This document shows, one piece after another, positions 9,850 through 18,873 of a stretch of DNA of 64,000 bases. The translations under genes and the position numbers were made by a program. Each line of letters opens with the position of its first letter. Position 1 is the stretch's first letter. This stretch comes from Candidatus Trichorickettsia mobilis (lineage in GTDB: Bacteria; Pseudomonadota; Alphaproteobacteria; Rickettsiales; Rickettsiaceae). The notes beneath the pieces were generated by a model. That model saw only the letters and a program-made list of their open reading frames with translations, searched no databases and was not told the origin of the DNA. The stretch lies in NCBI RefSeq assembly GCF_963422225.1, contig NZ_OY728607.1:1351001-1415000 (forward strand), written 5' to 3'.

Positions 9850-10866
9850 CTATGTTATAAATTCATCTTTACTATCAACGACAACATCTATTTCACCATT
9901 ATTAATAAGTGCCTTTGCTATATTCACGATCTCAGTACGGGCTAAATCTACTTCTCTTACCCTGATAGGGCCAATAGCCTCTAATTCTTCTAATATGATT
10001 TTTGCTGCCCGTTGCGACATACTGGCAAATATAACCTTTTGTAAAGCTTCTCCCGCACCTTTTAACGCTATAGTTAATCTTGATTTTTCAACGTTACGTA
10101 ATAATTTTTGTATTCCTTTTGCATCAATTTTGACTAAGTCTTCAAAAGTAAACATTAAATCTTTAATACGAATGGCAGCTTCAGGCGAACTAGATTCAAG
10201 CATAGCCATATACTTACTTTCACTATTACGGTCTAAACTATTAAATATTTCGGCTATCATTTCAAAACTATCATATTCTTGCGTTTTGCCTATGCTACTA
10301 ATAAACTCAACCCGTAATATTTTTTCAACTTTTTCTAAAATCTCAGTTTTTACATTTCCAATATTTAATATTCTGGTAATAACCTCAAAAGCAAAGCTAT
10401 CAGGCAGGTGACTAAGCACTTTTGCTGCTTGTTCAGGCGCTAATTTTGACAATACTAAAGCTGCCGTTTGCGGATGTTCATTACGGAAATATAATGCTAA
10501 CATTTCTTCACTAACATTCCCCAATTTTTCCCAAGTATTTCTACCTTGTGGACCACGTATCTCATCCATTAATGATTGAACATGGTCTTTATCGAGGACT
10601 TTTTCTAACAATCTTTCTGTAGTATGTAAATTGCCTAAAAATATAGCACTCTCTGTTAAATCAGTATGCAACTGTCCCAATAATTTATCTACCACTTCTG
10701 GATTAATAGAACCTAAACGTGACATTGCATGAGATATTTCTTTAATTTCTTCTTCAGTCATTAAAGAAAATATCTTGGTAGCATTTTCTTCTGACATCGA
10801 CAAAAGTACTATCGCTACCTTTTGAGCTCCGGTTAATCTAAAAATATCTTTAGCAGCAATACTCAT
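9850..10866 (-). CDS. fliG: Flagellar motor switch protein FliG
   Basis: A 338-residue protein with standard FliG architecture. The N-terminal domain (GAQKVAIVLLSMSEENATKIF) binds FliF. The middle domain has the EHPQTAALVLSKL signature near residue 130. The C-terminal torque domain carries the ARTEIVNIAKALINNGEI segment. Its start lies 2 bp after the fliF stop and its end 7 bp before fliH, so the four genes look like one translationally coupled unit. Confidence 0.96.
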   Translation of the reverse strand: MSIAAKDIFRLTGAQKVAIVLLSMSEENATKIFSLMTEEEIKEISHAMSRLGSINPEVVDKLLGQLHTDLTESAIFLGNLHTTERLLEKVLDKDHVQSLMDEIRGPQGRNTWEKLGNVSEEMLALYFRNEHPQTAALVLSKLAPEQAAKVLSHLPDSFAFEVITRILNIGNVKTEILEKVEKILRVEFISSIGKTQEYDSFEMIAEIFNSLDRNSESKYMAMLESSSPEAAIRIKDLMFTFEDLVKIDAKGIQKLLRNVEKSRLTIALKGAGEALQKVIFASMSQRAAKIILEELEAIGPIRVREVDLARTEIVNIAKALINNGEIDVVVDSKDEFIT

Positions 10867-10868
10867 AG

Positions 10869-12515
10869 TTATTTCCCTTCATCCAACCATTTTCTTAAGA
10901 CATTCAGCATTTCTTGTGGATAAAATACCACAAGCTCATTAACACGTTGCGTATTAGCTTCAGATTTCAAGGAAGTTCGTTCACCAACCTTCCCAGGTTC
11001 ATACGCCTCACTACCACTACCTCCAGGCATACCGCCACTACCGCCACCACCATCAAAGGAAGGCATAGCCATATCTCCAGACATTCCGAGACCCGTTAGT
11101 AAATTATCATTAGCACGCTTTACTTCAAATGCTTTTAAAGTAATAGGTCTAATTACTGTTACTAAAATCAATACTACTACAACAGCAAACACTAAAGTTT
11201 GGAATAGATTAGGTAGCTCGTCTTTTAACCAATGAGATCCCTCATCTGCGTTGAATAGATTAAGATCGTTATTAAATTGCATATTAATAACTTCAATTTT
11301 ATCTTTACGTTCTGGATCAAAACCAACTGCCACCTTTACTAAATTAGTAATTTTATCAATCTCGGCATTACTTCTTGGAATATAGTCTGTTGCTTGAGTT
11401 TCAGCATTAGGTTTGTAAGTACCATCCACCAGTACTCCAATAGATAATTTAGTGACAACCCCGCTTTCACTGATTTGGTTTTTAACAGTTCTAGATATTT
11501 CATAATTGGTAGTTTGATCGCTCTTTTCGGTAGTAGCAAGATTTGGATTTTGCGCCCCCCCAGCCCCACCACCAGGTATATTATTTGCTACTGAGATATC
11601 AACATTATCTTCACCACCTACAGGAGTACTTTCTCGTTCATCCATAGTTTGCACTGAACGTACTACCGCACTATCAGGATCATATGATTCTGTATTAATA
11701 ACTGTGCGATCGAAATTCATTTCTACTGCTATCTGTGCTTTAGCTTTACCGACACCCAATGATTGTTCCAATAAATCTTCTATAACCTTTTTCAATCTAT
11801 TTTCATAGGCGACACGATATTCTTCACCACGAGCTCCAGAAAATTCTGTTTCTTCATCTTGAGCACCGAGCTTGAGAGATTTACCATAGGTATCTACAAT
11901 TGTCACATTTTTAATATCTAAACCTGGTACAGCAGTGACTATAAGGTGACTTACGGCATCTACCTCAGCTTTATTAAAGATTTTTTTGCTTTTAAAGCGA
12001 ATTATTACAGAAGCACGAGGATCTAAACGCTCTTTAGAGAAAATCTCTTTCTGAGGCAATACTAAATGCACCCTGACTTTATCCACTTGCTCGAAAGAAG
12101 AAATAGTTCTAGCAATTTCTCCCTCAAGCGCCCTAACCATCTTAACATTTTGTGAGAAATTAGTAGTACCAATACTATCTTCCTTGTCAAAAATTTCGTA
12201 ACCAACTATTGAACCTTTATTAGGTATCCCTGCTTGAGCTAAATTTACTCTAGCTTTTACTACTTGATCTCTAGGCACTTTGATAGTACGGCCATCATCT
12301 AACAGCTGATATGGTACGTTTTTACTCTCAAGCTCTTGTACAATTTTACCGCTATCTTCTGCTTCTAATTCTGAATACAGCAAAGCCATATCCTTACCAG
12401 AGATTTTTGAGATATACACTACAAATAATAAGACAAAAGTTAGTATGCCTAAGCAAATAGCCGCAAGCCGCACATGACTCATGTCTTTAAAAAATTGAAT
12501 TATAACTGGCATCAA
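10869..12515 (-). CDS. fliF: Flagellar MS-ring protein FliF
   Basis: A 548-residue inner-membrane protein that builds the MS ring under the flagellar export gate. An N-terminal membrane helix lies near residues 17-36, followed by the YscJ/FliF ring domains (YSELEAEDSGKIVQELE, then VRVHLVLPQ). A second membrane helix near residue 440 (LVFAVVVVLILVTVIRP) precedes a Gly/Ser-rich linker. The conserved C-terminal FliG-binding tail is intact (FYPQEMLNVLRKWLDEG). It heads the minus-strand flagellar run. Confidence 0.96.
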   Translation of the reverse strand: MMPVIIQFFKDMSHVRLAAICLGILTFVLLFVVYISKISGKDMALLYSELEAEDSGKIVQELESKNVPYQLLDDGRTIKVPRDQVVKARVNLAQAGIPNKGSIVGYEIFDKEDSIGTTNFSQNVKMVRALEGEIARTISSFEQVDKVRVHLVLPQKEIFSKERLDPRASVIIRFKSKKIFNKAEVDAVSHLIVTAVPGLDIKNVTIVDTYGKSLKLGAQDEETEFSGARGEEYRVAYENRLKKVIEDLLEQSLGVGKAKAQIAVEMNFDRTVINTESYDPDSAVVRSVQTMDERESTPVGGEDNVDISVANNIPGGGAGGAQNPNLATTEKSDQTTNYEISRTVKNQISESGVVTKLSIGVLVDGTYKPNAETQATDYIPRSNAEIDKITNLVKVAVGFDPERKDKIEVINMQFNNDLNLFNADEGSHWLKDELPNLFQTLVFAVVVVLILVTVIRPITLKAFEVKRANDNLLTGLGMSGDMAMPSFDGGGGSGGMPGGSGSEAYEPGKVGERTSLKSEANTQRVNELVVFYPQEMLNVLRKWLDEGK

Positions 12516-12570
12516 TAACAGCTCTCAATTCAAATTAATGTTGGATAAAAACTTACTCTAAAAAATAAAA

Positions 12571-12933
12571 CTACTTTATCCAGTAAGTTATAGGATTTGG
12601 ATGCGCTACATCCTCGATTAAATATCGCAACCCCATGGTTACTCTAAGTATTAACCATACTAAAATACATATATTTAGCACTACATGCAAAAACGAGGTA
12701 GCATTTATCGTCATCGATATTACAGTACTTACTACCCATATAGCAAATGTTCTTACTATAAATGAGTAGTGACTAATAAAAATACCATCTTTTGTGTTAT
12801 TACGATTGTAATAGGACACAATTACCCCGATTATAGGCAATAATGGTGCCACACTTCCACATAAATAAAAAACGTAGATGATGATAAGATTTTTTTTCCC
12901 TGGCTGCAAGTACTGTTTAATTTCATCATTCAT
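12571..12933 (-). CDS. Small DUF4870-like membrane protein
   Basis: A 120-residue protein with three or four hydrophobic segments, a conserved-looking HYSFIVRTFAIW stretch and the C-terminus GLRYLIEDVAHPNPITYWI, resembling small DUF4870-type membrane proteins of proteobacteria. It lies 55 bp upstream of fliF on the same strand. Co-transcription is possible, but there is no known flagellar role. Function unknown. Confidence 0.6.
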   Translation of the reverse strand: MNDEIKQYLQPGKKNLIIIYVFYLCGSVAPLLPIIGVIVSYYNRNNTKDGIFISHYSFIVRTFAIWVVSTVISMTINATSFLHVVLNICILVWLILRVTMGLRYLIEDVAHPNPITYWIK

Positions 12934-13012
12934 TTTATTTTAGCTTATATGATCTTACAACAAATATCTCATACCACGATTAATTGACACAGTTCATTGA
13001 ACACTCTCATTT

Positions 13013-13046
13013 AACTGCTTTCAAAAAACAATTTTTGAAAGCAGTT
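13013..13046. terminator. Strong hairpin, possible terminator
   Basis: A perfect 15-bp stem (aactgctttcaaaaa with its complement) around a 4-nt loop, followed on the plus strand by a short T-run. It lies downstream of acnA, with an RPE-like repeat between. Because the T-run is short it may instead be a repeat remnant; it abuts the lone MITE end at 12983-13010. Confidence 0.45.
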
Positions 13047-13052
13047 TTAGTG

Positions 13053-13183
13053 TATAGACGAAGGTCAAATTGAAGAAGTGCTAGAAGTCACAGAGTCGAG
13101 GAGCGCAAGCAGTCTTTAGTACGTGAGCACCGCAGATCTCTAGTGACGCGACGCAATTCTCAATTTTCACCTAGTATATACCA
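13053..13183 (-). repeat. Rickettsia-palindromic-element-like repeat at the 3' end of acnA
   Basis: The reverse complement (starting tggtatatactaggtgaaaa) aligns along its whole length with the copies at 20495-20625 and 31745-31875. All share gcggtgctcacgta in the middle and ttgaccttcgt near the end. This copy overlaps the last 17 bases of acnA and supplies its stop codon. Confidence 0.85.
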
Positions 13184-15827
13184 CAGTGTGCATAACACTA
13201 CCCTGCCTGATATATTCTATTTCACTATCAGTAAAAACTTGTAAAATTACTTCTATGGTATCTTGGACACCATCTTGCCTTTTAATTACACATTGTAAAC
13301 GTTGGTAAGGTTCAATGGAATCTTTTAAGCCATTAATTTCTATTTCTTCTGAACCAGTAAGCTTACAGTCTTTTCTAGTTAAACCATTGGCAAAAACTAT
13401 TGGTAACACTCCCATGCCCGCCAAATTCGATCTATGGATGCGCTCAAAACTTTCAGCAATAACTGCTTTCACCCCAAGTAAACTAGTTCCCTTAGCAGCC
13501 CAATCTCTGGAAGAGCCGGTACCATATTCTGCTCCAGCTATAACCACAAGCGGTATTGAACGTAGTTTATAATCCATAGCAGCATCATATATGCTCATCT
13601 GTTGCTGAGTTAATTGATTGATAGTCACTCCACCTTCTATTCCAGGGCACATTTCATTTTTTATACGGCCATTAGCAAAGGTTCCACGCATCATTACTTC
13701 ATGATTACCACGCCGCGCACCATAAGAATTGAAATCATTTTGCATAACGCCATGATCCATTAAATATTTTGCCGCTGGACTCGCTTTATTAATATTACCA
13801 GCTGGCGATATGTGATCAGTGGTAATTGAGTCTCCAAAGATTGCCAGTATTCTTGCAGATTTAATGTTACTAAGACTTAACGTAGCTTTTTCAATATTCT
13901 CAAAATAAGGTGGGTGATTGATGTATGTGCTATTTTTATCCCAATTATAAGTACTGCTTTTTGCTATTTTTAGACTTTGCCAATATTGATCCCCGGTAAA
14001 TACCTGACTATATTTAGCTTTAAAGATTGCTGAAGACAAAGATTGATTAATATATTCCTTAATCTCCTGCTGAGTTGGCCATAAATCTTTCAAATAAACA
14101 TCATAACCATTACGGTCTTTAGCAAGAGCCTGAGTCTGTAAATTAAGATTGATACTACCGGCTATAGCATATGCTACCACTAAAGGTGGTGATGCAAGAT
14201 AATTAGCGCGCACAGAAGCATGCACTCTACCTTCAAAATTTCTGTTACCAGATAATACTGAAGCTGCAACTAGCTGATTATTACTAATAGTATTATCTAT
14301 TTCAACAGCTAATGGGCCAGAATTACCGATACAAGTAGTACAACCATAGCCAACTAAATTAAAACCCAATTTATTTAAATATTGATCTAACCCACCAGCA
14401 GCAAGATATTCAGTAACAATTTGAGATCCTGGAGCCAGAGATGTTTTAACCCATGGTTTTGATATTAAACCTAAATTGCAGGCCTTTTTAGCTAATAATC
14501 CGGCGGCAACCATTACTGAAGGATTAGAAGTGTTAGTGCAACTGGTGATCGCTGCAATTACTACATCACCATGCCCTAAACTAAAATCTTTACCAGCCAC
14601 TTGGTATTTCTTGGTAATATCTTGATCACCTTTGGCTAAAGAAGGTAGCTCTGTTTTAAAATTACTAGTGATGTTGCTAAGGCTTACTCGATCTTGAGGA
14701 CGCTTAGGCCCAGCTAATGAGGTTTCCAGAGTAGATAAATCAAGAGCTAAAACATCAGTATATTCTGGGTCATCATTAGCATCACGCCATAATAAATTAG
14801 CTTTTGCATATTCGATTACTAGTTTAATTTGTTGAGGGTCACGTGCTGTCAAATGTAGGTACTTGATTGTTTCATTATCAATTGGAAAGAAGCCACAGGT
14901 CGCTCCGTACTCAGGTGCCATATTCGCAATCGTAACTCTATCTGCTAAACTTAAAGCATCAAGACCTGGGCCAAAGAATTCAACAAATTTGCCGACTACG
15001 CCCTTCTTTCTTAGCATTTGTGTTACTGTTAATACTAGATCAGTGGCAGTACTATTACCTCTTAATTCTCCAGTTAATTTTACTCCCACTACTTCCGGTA
15101 GAATCATTGGTAAGGCTCGGCCCAACATTGCTGCTTCAGCTTCGATACCACCTACACCCCAACCAAGAACCGACAAGCCATTAACCATCGTGGTATGGCT
15201 ATCAGTACCAACCACAGTATCAGGATAAGCTAAGGTTTCATTATTGTATTTTTGAGTCCACACTACTTGCGCTAAATATTCCAAATTAACCTGATGACAA
15301 ATACCAGTGCCCGGAGGTACCACTCTAAAATTATCAAATGTTTGTTGCCCCCATTTCAGAAATTCATAACGTTCCAAATTGCGTTGCATTTCTAGTTCGA
15401 CATTTTTCTTAAAAGCATCAGCAGATCCTGAATAATCTACTTGCACTGAGTGATCAATTACTAGATCTACCGGTATTAATGGATTAATTGTTAACGGATC
15501 TTTTTGTAGTTTCTTGACAGCGTCACGCATGGCAGCAAGATCTACTACCGCTGGAACGCCAGTAAAATCCTGCATTAATACTCTGGCTGGCATAAATGCC
15601 ACCTCTGCATCTGATTTTTTTTGTTTCAGCCATTCCCTAAACGCCAGTAATGATTGTGGGTCTTGATTAGTTCGTATTACATTTTCAAATAAAACTCGTA
15701 ATGAGTAAGGTAATTTATTAACTTCAAGACCTATGTCGCTTGCTGCTTTTTTTACGTCACACATAACATATGTGTGACCATCTATGTCTATTTTTATGGC
15801 GTATTTTGGATTATAAGGACTAGACAT
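13167..15827 (-). CDS. acnA: Aconitate hydratase A
   Basis: TCA-cycle enzyme interconverting citrate and isocitrate, 886 residues, cytoplasmic. The three [4Fe-4S] ligands are present: C430 in SCTNTSNPS, and C496 and C499 in GCTTCIGNSG. Also visible are VVGTDSHTTMVNGL, the swivel domain GDSITTDHISPAG, and GAEYGTGSSRDWAAKG. The last residues (VVYTR) come from an RPE-like repeat that starts inside the gene, so the natural C-terminus seems to have been replaced. The catalytic parts are unaffected. Confidence 0.97.
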   Translation of the reverse strand: MSSPYNPKYAIKIDIDGHTYVMCDVKKAASDIGLEVNKLPYSLRVLFENVIRTNQDPQSLLAFREWLKQKKSDAEVAFMPARVLMQDFTGVPAVVDLAAMRDAVKKLQKDPLTINPLIPVDLVIDHSVQVDYSGSADAFKKNVELEMQRNLERYEFLKWGQQTFDNFRVVPPGTGICHQVNLEYLAQVVWTQKYNNETLAYPDTVVGTDSHTTMVNGLSVLGWGVGGIEAEAAMLGRALPMILPEVVGVKLTGELRGNSTATDLVLTVTQMLRKKGVVGKFVEFFGPGLDALSLADRVTIANMAPEYGATCGFFPIDNETIKYLHLTARDPQQIKLVIEYAKANLLWRDANDDPEYTDVLALDLSTLETSLAGPKRPQDRVSLSNITSNFKTELPSLAKGDQDITKKYQVAGKDFSLGHGDVVIAAITSCTNTSNPSVMVAAGLLAKKACNLGLISKPWVKTSLAPGSQIVTEYLAAGGLDQYLNKLGFNLVGYGCTTCIGNSGPLAVEIDNTISNNQLVAASVLSGNRNFEGRVHASVRANYLASPPLVVAYAIAGSINLNLQTQALAKDRNGYDVYLKDLWPTQQEIKEYINQSLSSAIFKAKYSQVFTGDQYWQSLKIAKSSTYNWDKNSTYINHPPYFENIEKATLSLSNIKSARILAIFGDSITTDHISPAGNINKASPAAKYLMDHGVMQNDFNSYGARRGNHEVMMRGTFANGRIKNEMCPGIEGGVTINQLTQQQMSIYDAAMDYKLRSIPLVVIAGAEYGTGSSRDWAAKGTSLLGVKAVIAESFERIHRSNLAGMGVLPIVFANGLTRKDCKLTGSEEIEINGLKDSIEPYQRLQCVIKRQDGVQDTIEVILQVFTDSEIEYIRQGSVMHTVVYTR

Positions 15828-15886
15828 CAGCTTCTCCTCTGTATGTTATATGAAATATTGTATATTTATTTATTTTGCCTTATCTT

Positions 15887-16180
15887 AGAACCTGTCTTGA
15901 AAGTGCATCTAAGTCTGAAAATTGAGAGTGTTCAATGAACTTGTCAAGTTAAGGAAAAGAGACGATGTGAACCGTCTTACTTGAGCACCCACACCTTTAT
16001 TGCGAGGGAGCTTCGCTCCCGTGGCAATCCAGTTATAATTATTTTTACTGTATTGCTTCGACTTCGTCTCGCAATGACGGTTTGTGTGTGTCATCTCTTT
16101 TTCCCTACTTGACGCGTATGGTTCATTGAACACTCTCAAAAAATCCCTCTCTTAATATCTAACTTTCAAAACAGGCTCTT
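15887..16180. repeat. Nested pair of MITE-like elements
   Basis: The outer element has ends agaacctgtcttgaaagt (15887) and actttcaaaacaggctctt (to 16180). Inside it, 15923-16138 is a second element with gagagtgttcaatgaac ends, the family seen at 19-331 and 32491-32698. That in turn contains an attgcgag ... gcaatccag repeat. The 76-codon ORF on the minus strand here is only repeat sequence. The whole 15828-16233 gap between acnA and ccmA is occupied by this nest. Confidence 0.8.
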
Positions 16181-16233
16181 TAAATAAATCTTTGAAAGAA
16201 GATTTTACTAAATATAAGATTAAGATTTTATTA

Positions 16234-16884
16234 ATGTCGCATAAAATACTATCATTTTATCAGTTATCTTTTCAGGTTTTGGGGCAAGATCTTTTGAATT
16301 CTTTAAGTATATCTTTCTTCCCTTCTGCGATTGTGCATATCAAAGGCAAAAATGGTGGTGGCAAAAGCTCCTTACTTAAAATTATAGCCGGTATTCAAAA
16401 GCCAACCAATGGATTTGTTTATTTTGGTGTACCAAAGAGAGCAGAAGAGCAGAGGCTGTTATCACAAAACCATGAAAAACCATATTGTGTTTATATAGGA
16501 CACCGCCTTGGTTTAAAATCTGAATTGACAGTATTTGAGAATTTAAAATTTTGGTCTGAAATTTATAATTCTCCAGAAACATTTGAAGCTTCAATCTATT
16601 ACTTTAATTTACAGTACATATTAAGTACAAAATGCTATGAGCTTTCCAGAGGCAATCAACAGAAAGTAGCATTATCCAAACTGCTTTCATGTCAAGCCAG
16701 TTTGTGGTTGTTAGATGAGGTAGAATCAAATCTTGATCAACAAAACAAAGAATTATTACATAATTTAATCGCTTTAAAAGCTAATAACGGTGGTATTATC
16801 ATGAATGCCTCGCATGGAGAATCAATTAAAACTGCACAAATTCTTAACTTAGATGAACAATCAGCGATTGAAAATGACTCATAA
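16234..16884 (+). CDS. ccmA: Cytochrome c biogenesis heme exporter ATPase CcmA
   Basis: ATP-binding subunit of the CcmAB(CD) system that delivers heme for cytochrome c maturation. With the ATG at 16234 it has 216 residues, the normal length; the TTG at 16192 is less likely. Walker A is GKNGGGKSS (38-46), the ABC signature ELSRGNQQKV (about 136-145), and Walker B LWLLDE (157-162). The usual Pro after DE is replaced (DEVESNLD instead of DEPTxxLD). It overlaps the rimM start by 11 nt. Confidence 0.88.
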   Translation: MSHKILSFYQLSFQVLGQDLLNSLSISFFPSAIVHIKGKNGGGKSSLLKIIAGIQKPTNGFVYFGVPKRAEEQRLLSQNHEKPYCVYIGHRLGLKSELTVFENLKFWSEIYNSPETFEASIYYFNLQYILSTKCYELSRGNQQKVALSKLLSCQASLWLLDEVESNLDQQNKELLHNLIALKANNGGIIMNASHGESIKTAQILNLDEQSAIENDS

Positions 16885-17383
16885 TAAACCTCTTGCGAAA
16901 TCAATTCTAGTAGGTAAGATATCATCAGCACATGGACTCAAAGGCCATGTACTGATACAATCATTCACTGAACCAATTGCTAATATAGTTAAATTACCAT
17001 TATTGAGTGCAACCGGCATTGATCTGCACTTAAAGCTTTGTAGTATCACCACAAAACATCGATTAATTTGTAGTATTAAAGATATTGATGATCGAACTGC
17101 AGCAGAAAAACTAATTGGCCACGAGATCTTTTGTTTAAAAGACAATTTACCAGCAATCAAAGACAAAGATGAGTTTTATATTGAGTATTTAAAAGAATTA
17201 ACCGTAATCGATCAAAATTTAAAGCCGATGGGTATGGTTAAAAATTTCTTTAATTTTGGTGCCGGTGATCTAATTGAAATAGAATTTCTTGATGGTAGCA
17301 ACCAACTATTTCCTTTTATAAAAGAAATTTTTCCAGAAATTACAGATAGATATATCATGATAATTATGCCTAATTTCTCGTAA
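16874..17383 (+). CDS. rimM: Ribosome maturation factor RimM
   Basis: Factor for 30S subunit assembly; binds S19 and acts late in 16S rRNA processing. The N-terminal barrel begins ILVGKISSAHGLKGHVLIQSF and the C-terminal PRC barrel contains LVEIEF-type sequence (AGDLIEIEFLDGS, then PFIKEIFPEI). The ATG at 16874 inside the ccmA tail gives a normal N-terminus; an ATG at 16853 is in frame but adds residues not typical of the family. About 169 residues. Confidence 0.92.
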   Translation: MTHNKPLAKSILVGKISSAHGLKGHVLIQSFTEPIANIVKLPLLSATGIDLHLKLCSITTKHRLICSIKDIDDRTAAEKLIGHEIFCLKDNLPAIKDKDEFYIEYLKELTVIDQNLKPMGMVKNFFNFGAGDLIEIEFLDGSNQLFPFIKEIFPEITDRYIMIIMPNFS

Positions 17384-17423
17384 TTGTTGCTTCACAGAGC
17401 CTAAGTTTAAGCGTTGTTGTAAG

Positions 17424-17460
17424 TTAAATAGTGAACTTACTAAAAATGTTCACTATTTAA
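17424..17460. terminator. Bidirectional terminator between rimM and cspA
   Basis: A 13-bp perfect stem (ttaaatagtgaac and complement) with an 11-nt loop sits between the convergent rimM and cspA genes. T-rich sequence follows on the plus strand, with A/T-rich sequence on the other side. Confidence 0.65.
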
Positions 17461-17479
17461 TTTATTAAACACCCTCATT

Positions 17480-17692
17480 TTATGATGTTTTTAATACTTT
17501 CACATTAGCAGCAGCAGTTCTTCCTTTGTTTCTAGCTATCTCATAGCTTATTTTATCTCCTTCGCCTAAGTATCTTATACCGGCTTTATCTAGAGCCTCT
17601 GCATGAATAAATACATCACTACTACCGTCCTCCGGCGCAATAAATCCATATCCTTTGTTGGCGTCAAACCATTTTACTGTTCCTTGATACAT
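17480..17692 (-). CDS. cspA: Cold shock protein, CspA family
   Basis: A 70-residue single cold-shock domain that binds single-stranded RNA and DNA. RNP1 is KGYGFI and RNP2 is DVFIH; WFDANKG and the C-terminal NVKVLKTS are typical. It probably acts as an RNA chaperone. It converges on rimM across a hairpin. Confidence 0.94.
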   Translation of the reverse strand: MYQGTVKWFDANKGYGFIAPEDGSSDVFIHAEALDKAGIRYLGEGDKISYEIARNKGRTAAANVKVLKTS

Positions 17693-18005
17693 ACAAAATT
17701 CCTAAAATTAATAAATAAATGATTTTAAGTAGCGCTCTAACTACAGAAAAATATATGGAAATACTAAAGAAAATTAGCTAAAACAAACTGAGATGAAGAT
17801 CTGTAAAAAATAAAAGCTTAAAGTATTAAATAATATTCAATTCATAGCGGCTGTACTCTATATTGTTTTAATAGCAACCACAACGTTTTTCTTTGGGCAT
17901 TTCTGCTTATACCAAATCACTTTTTACAGATTAATTACAAAAAATTTTAGGATCAAAGTGCTCAAGTAGTTTCTACGAACCAAAAGCTTCACTTCATTTT
18001 TTATA
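17693..18005. other. Gene-free stretch upstream of cspA
   Basis: About 313 bp, AT-rich, between cspA and the DUF2608 gene, both on the minus strand. No ORF, repeat or RNA gene is recognised. It must contain the cspA promoter and leader; a structured cold-shock leader is possible but I cannot show one. Confidence 0.4.
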
Positions 18006-18857
18006 TTACTCTTTTGCAATTGAATTGGCTTCAGCTTGTTGTTGTAATAATAATTGTTCAGCCTCATCGTCTTCTAACCACTGATTATTGGCGATCAGAT
18101 TATTTTGTTGTAATTTCACTACATCGCTGTTAGGTATACCTGCGATTTCCCGTTCTGCAAGATATTGTATGGGGTAATATTCTATGTCAAATACCCTAAG
18201 AGCATATTCTGTTCGTTTGAGATCATCTATTCTTGGATCAAAAGCTACTATCTTACGTGGCATTATGTTACTAACTTTCATGAACTCAATTAAAGCGCCA
18301 TTTTTGCTGAGAGTACCGGTAAATAGTATACCTTTATAAAACAAACTATTATCTCTTTTAGAGCCTAGAGTAATTAACTCCTTACCATTAATTTTATCAG
18401 TAAAATTTACTCCAAAATACTTAAGTTCTTGATAATGCCATTCTTGTGAATCCTTAATTAACTCATGTTCCATAATCATAGTTTGATATAATCCTAATAC
18501 TAAAGCTCCAGTACTTTTTAATTTTTCTATAAAACTAGGCCATTCTGGTTCAACCAGTATAATCTGTCTGCGCTGTAGAAACGCTAATAATGTTTTGTTG
18601 AATACAGGCATATTTTTAGCCTGGACGGTAAGATCCTGGATAAAAGTTCTGTAAGGATTATTAGAGTATCGAAACATTTTTGATTTTGGGGCAACGATAG
18701 TCTTATCTATATTTATCAGTACTATAGTAGTTGAATCAATAGTATTTATTATATTCTGAGCAACATCAGAGTTTAAAGAATAGGTGGCAGGTATTGCAGC
18801 ATAAGCCGATAAGCTAGTTAAATATAGTATAAATATGCATTGTATAAAATATATCAT
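18006..18857 (-). CDS. DUF2608 family exported protein (HAD-like)
   Basis: A 283-residue protein with an N-terminal signal-like hydrophobic segment (FIQCIFILYLTSLSAYA). DUF2608 proteins are common in Rickettsiales, Legionella and other intracellular bacteria and resemble HAD hydrolases. Here the expected first HAD motif DxDxT reads NIDKT (residues about 49-53), so the nucleophile Asp is replaced by Asn and catalysis is doubtful. A later KIVAFDPRIDDL matches the fourth-motif region. It sits 16 bp downstream of the carboxypeptidase gene and is probably co-transcribed with it. Confidence 0.75.
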   Translation of the reverse strand: MIYFIQCIFILYLTSLSAYAAIPATYSLNSDVAQNIINTIDSTTIVLINIDKTIVAPKSKMFRYSNNPYRTFIQDLTVQAKNMPVFNKTLLAFLQRRQIILVEPEWPSFIEKLKSTGALVLGLYQTMIMEHELIKDSQEWHYQELKYFGVNFTDKINGKELITLGSKRDNSLFYKGILFTGTLSKNGALIEFMKVSNIMPRKIVAFDPRIDDLKRTEYALRVFDIEYYPIQYLAEREIAGIPNSDVVKLQQNNLIANNQWLEDDEAEQLLLQQQAEANSIAKE

Positions 18858-18873
18858 AGTGATTTGTTATGAC

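Noticed and set aside
15909-16139. 76-codon minus-strand ORF before ccmA
   Set aside because: Lies wholly within nested repeat elements and has no ribosome site.
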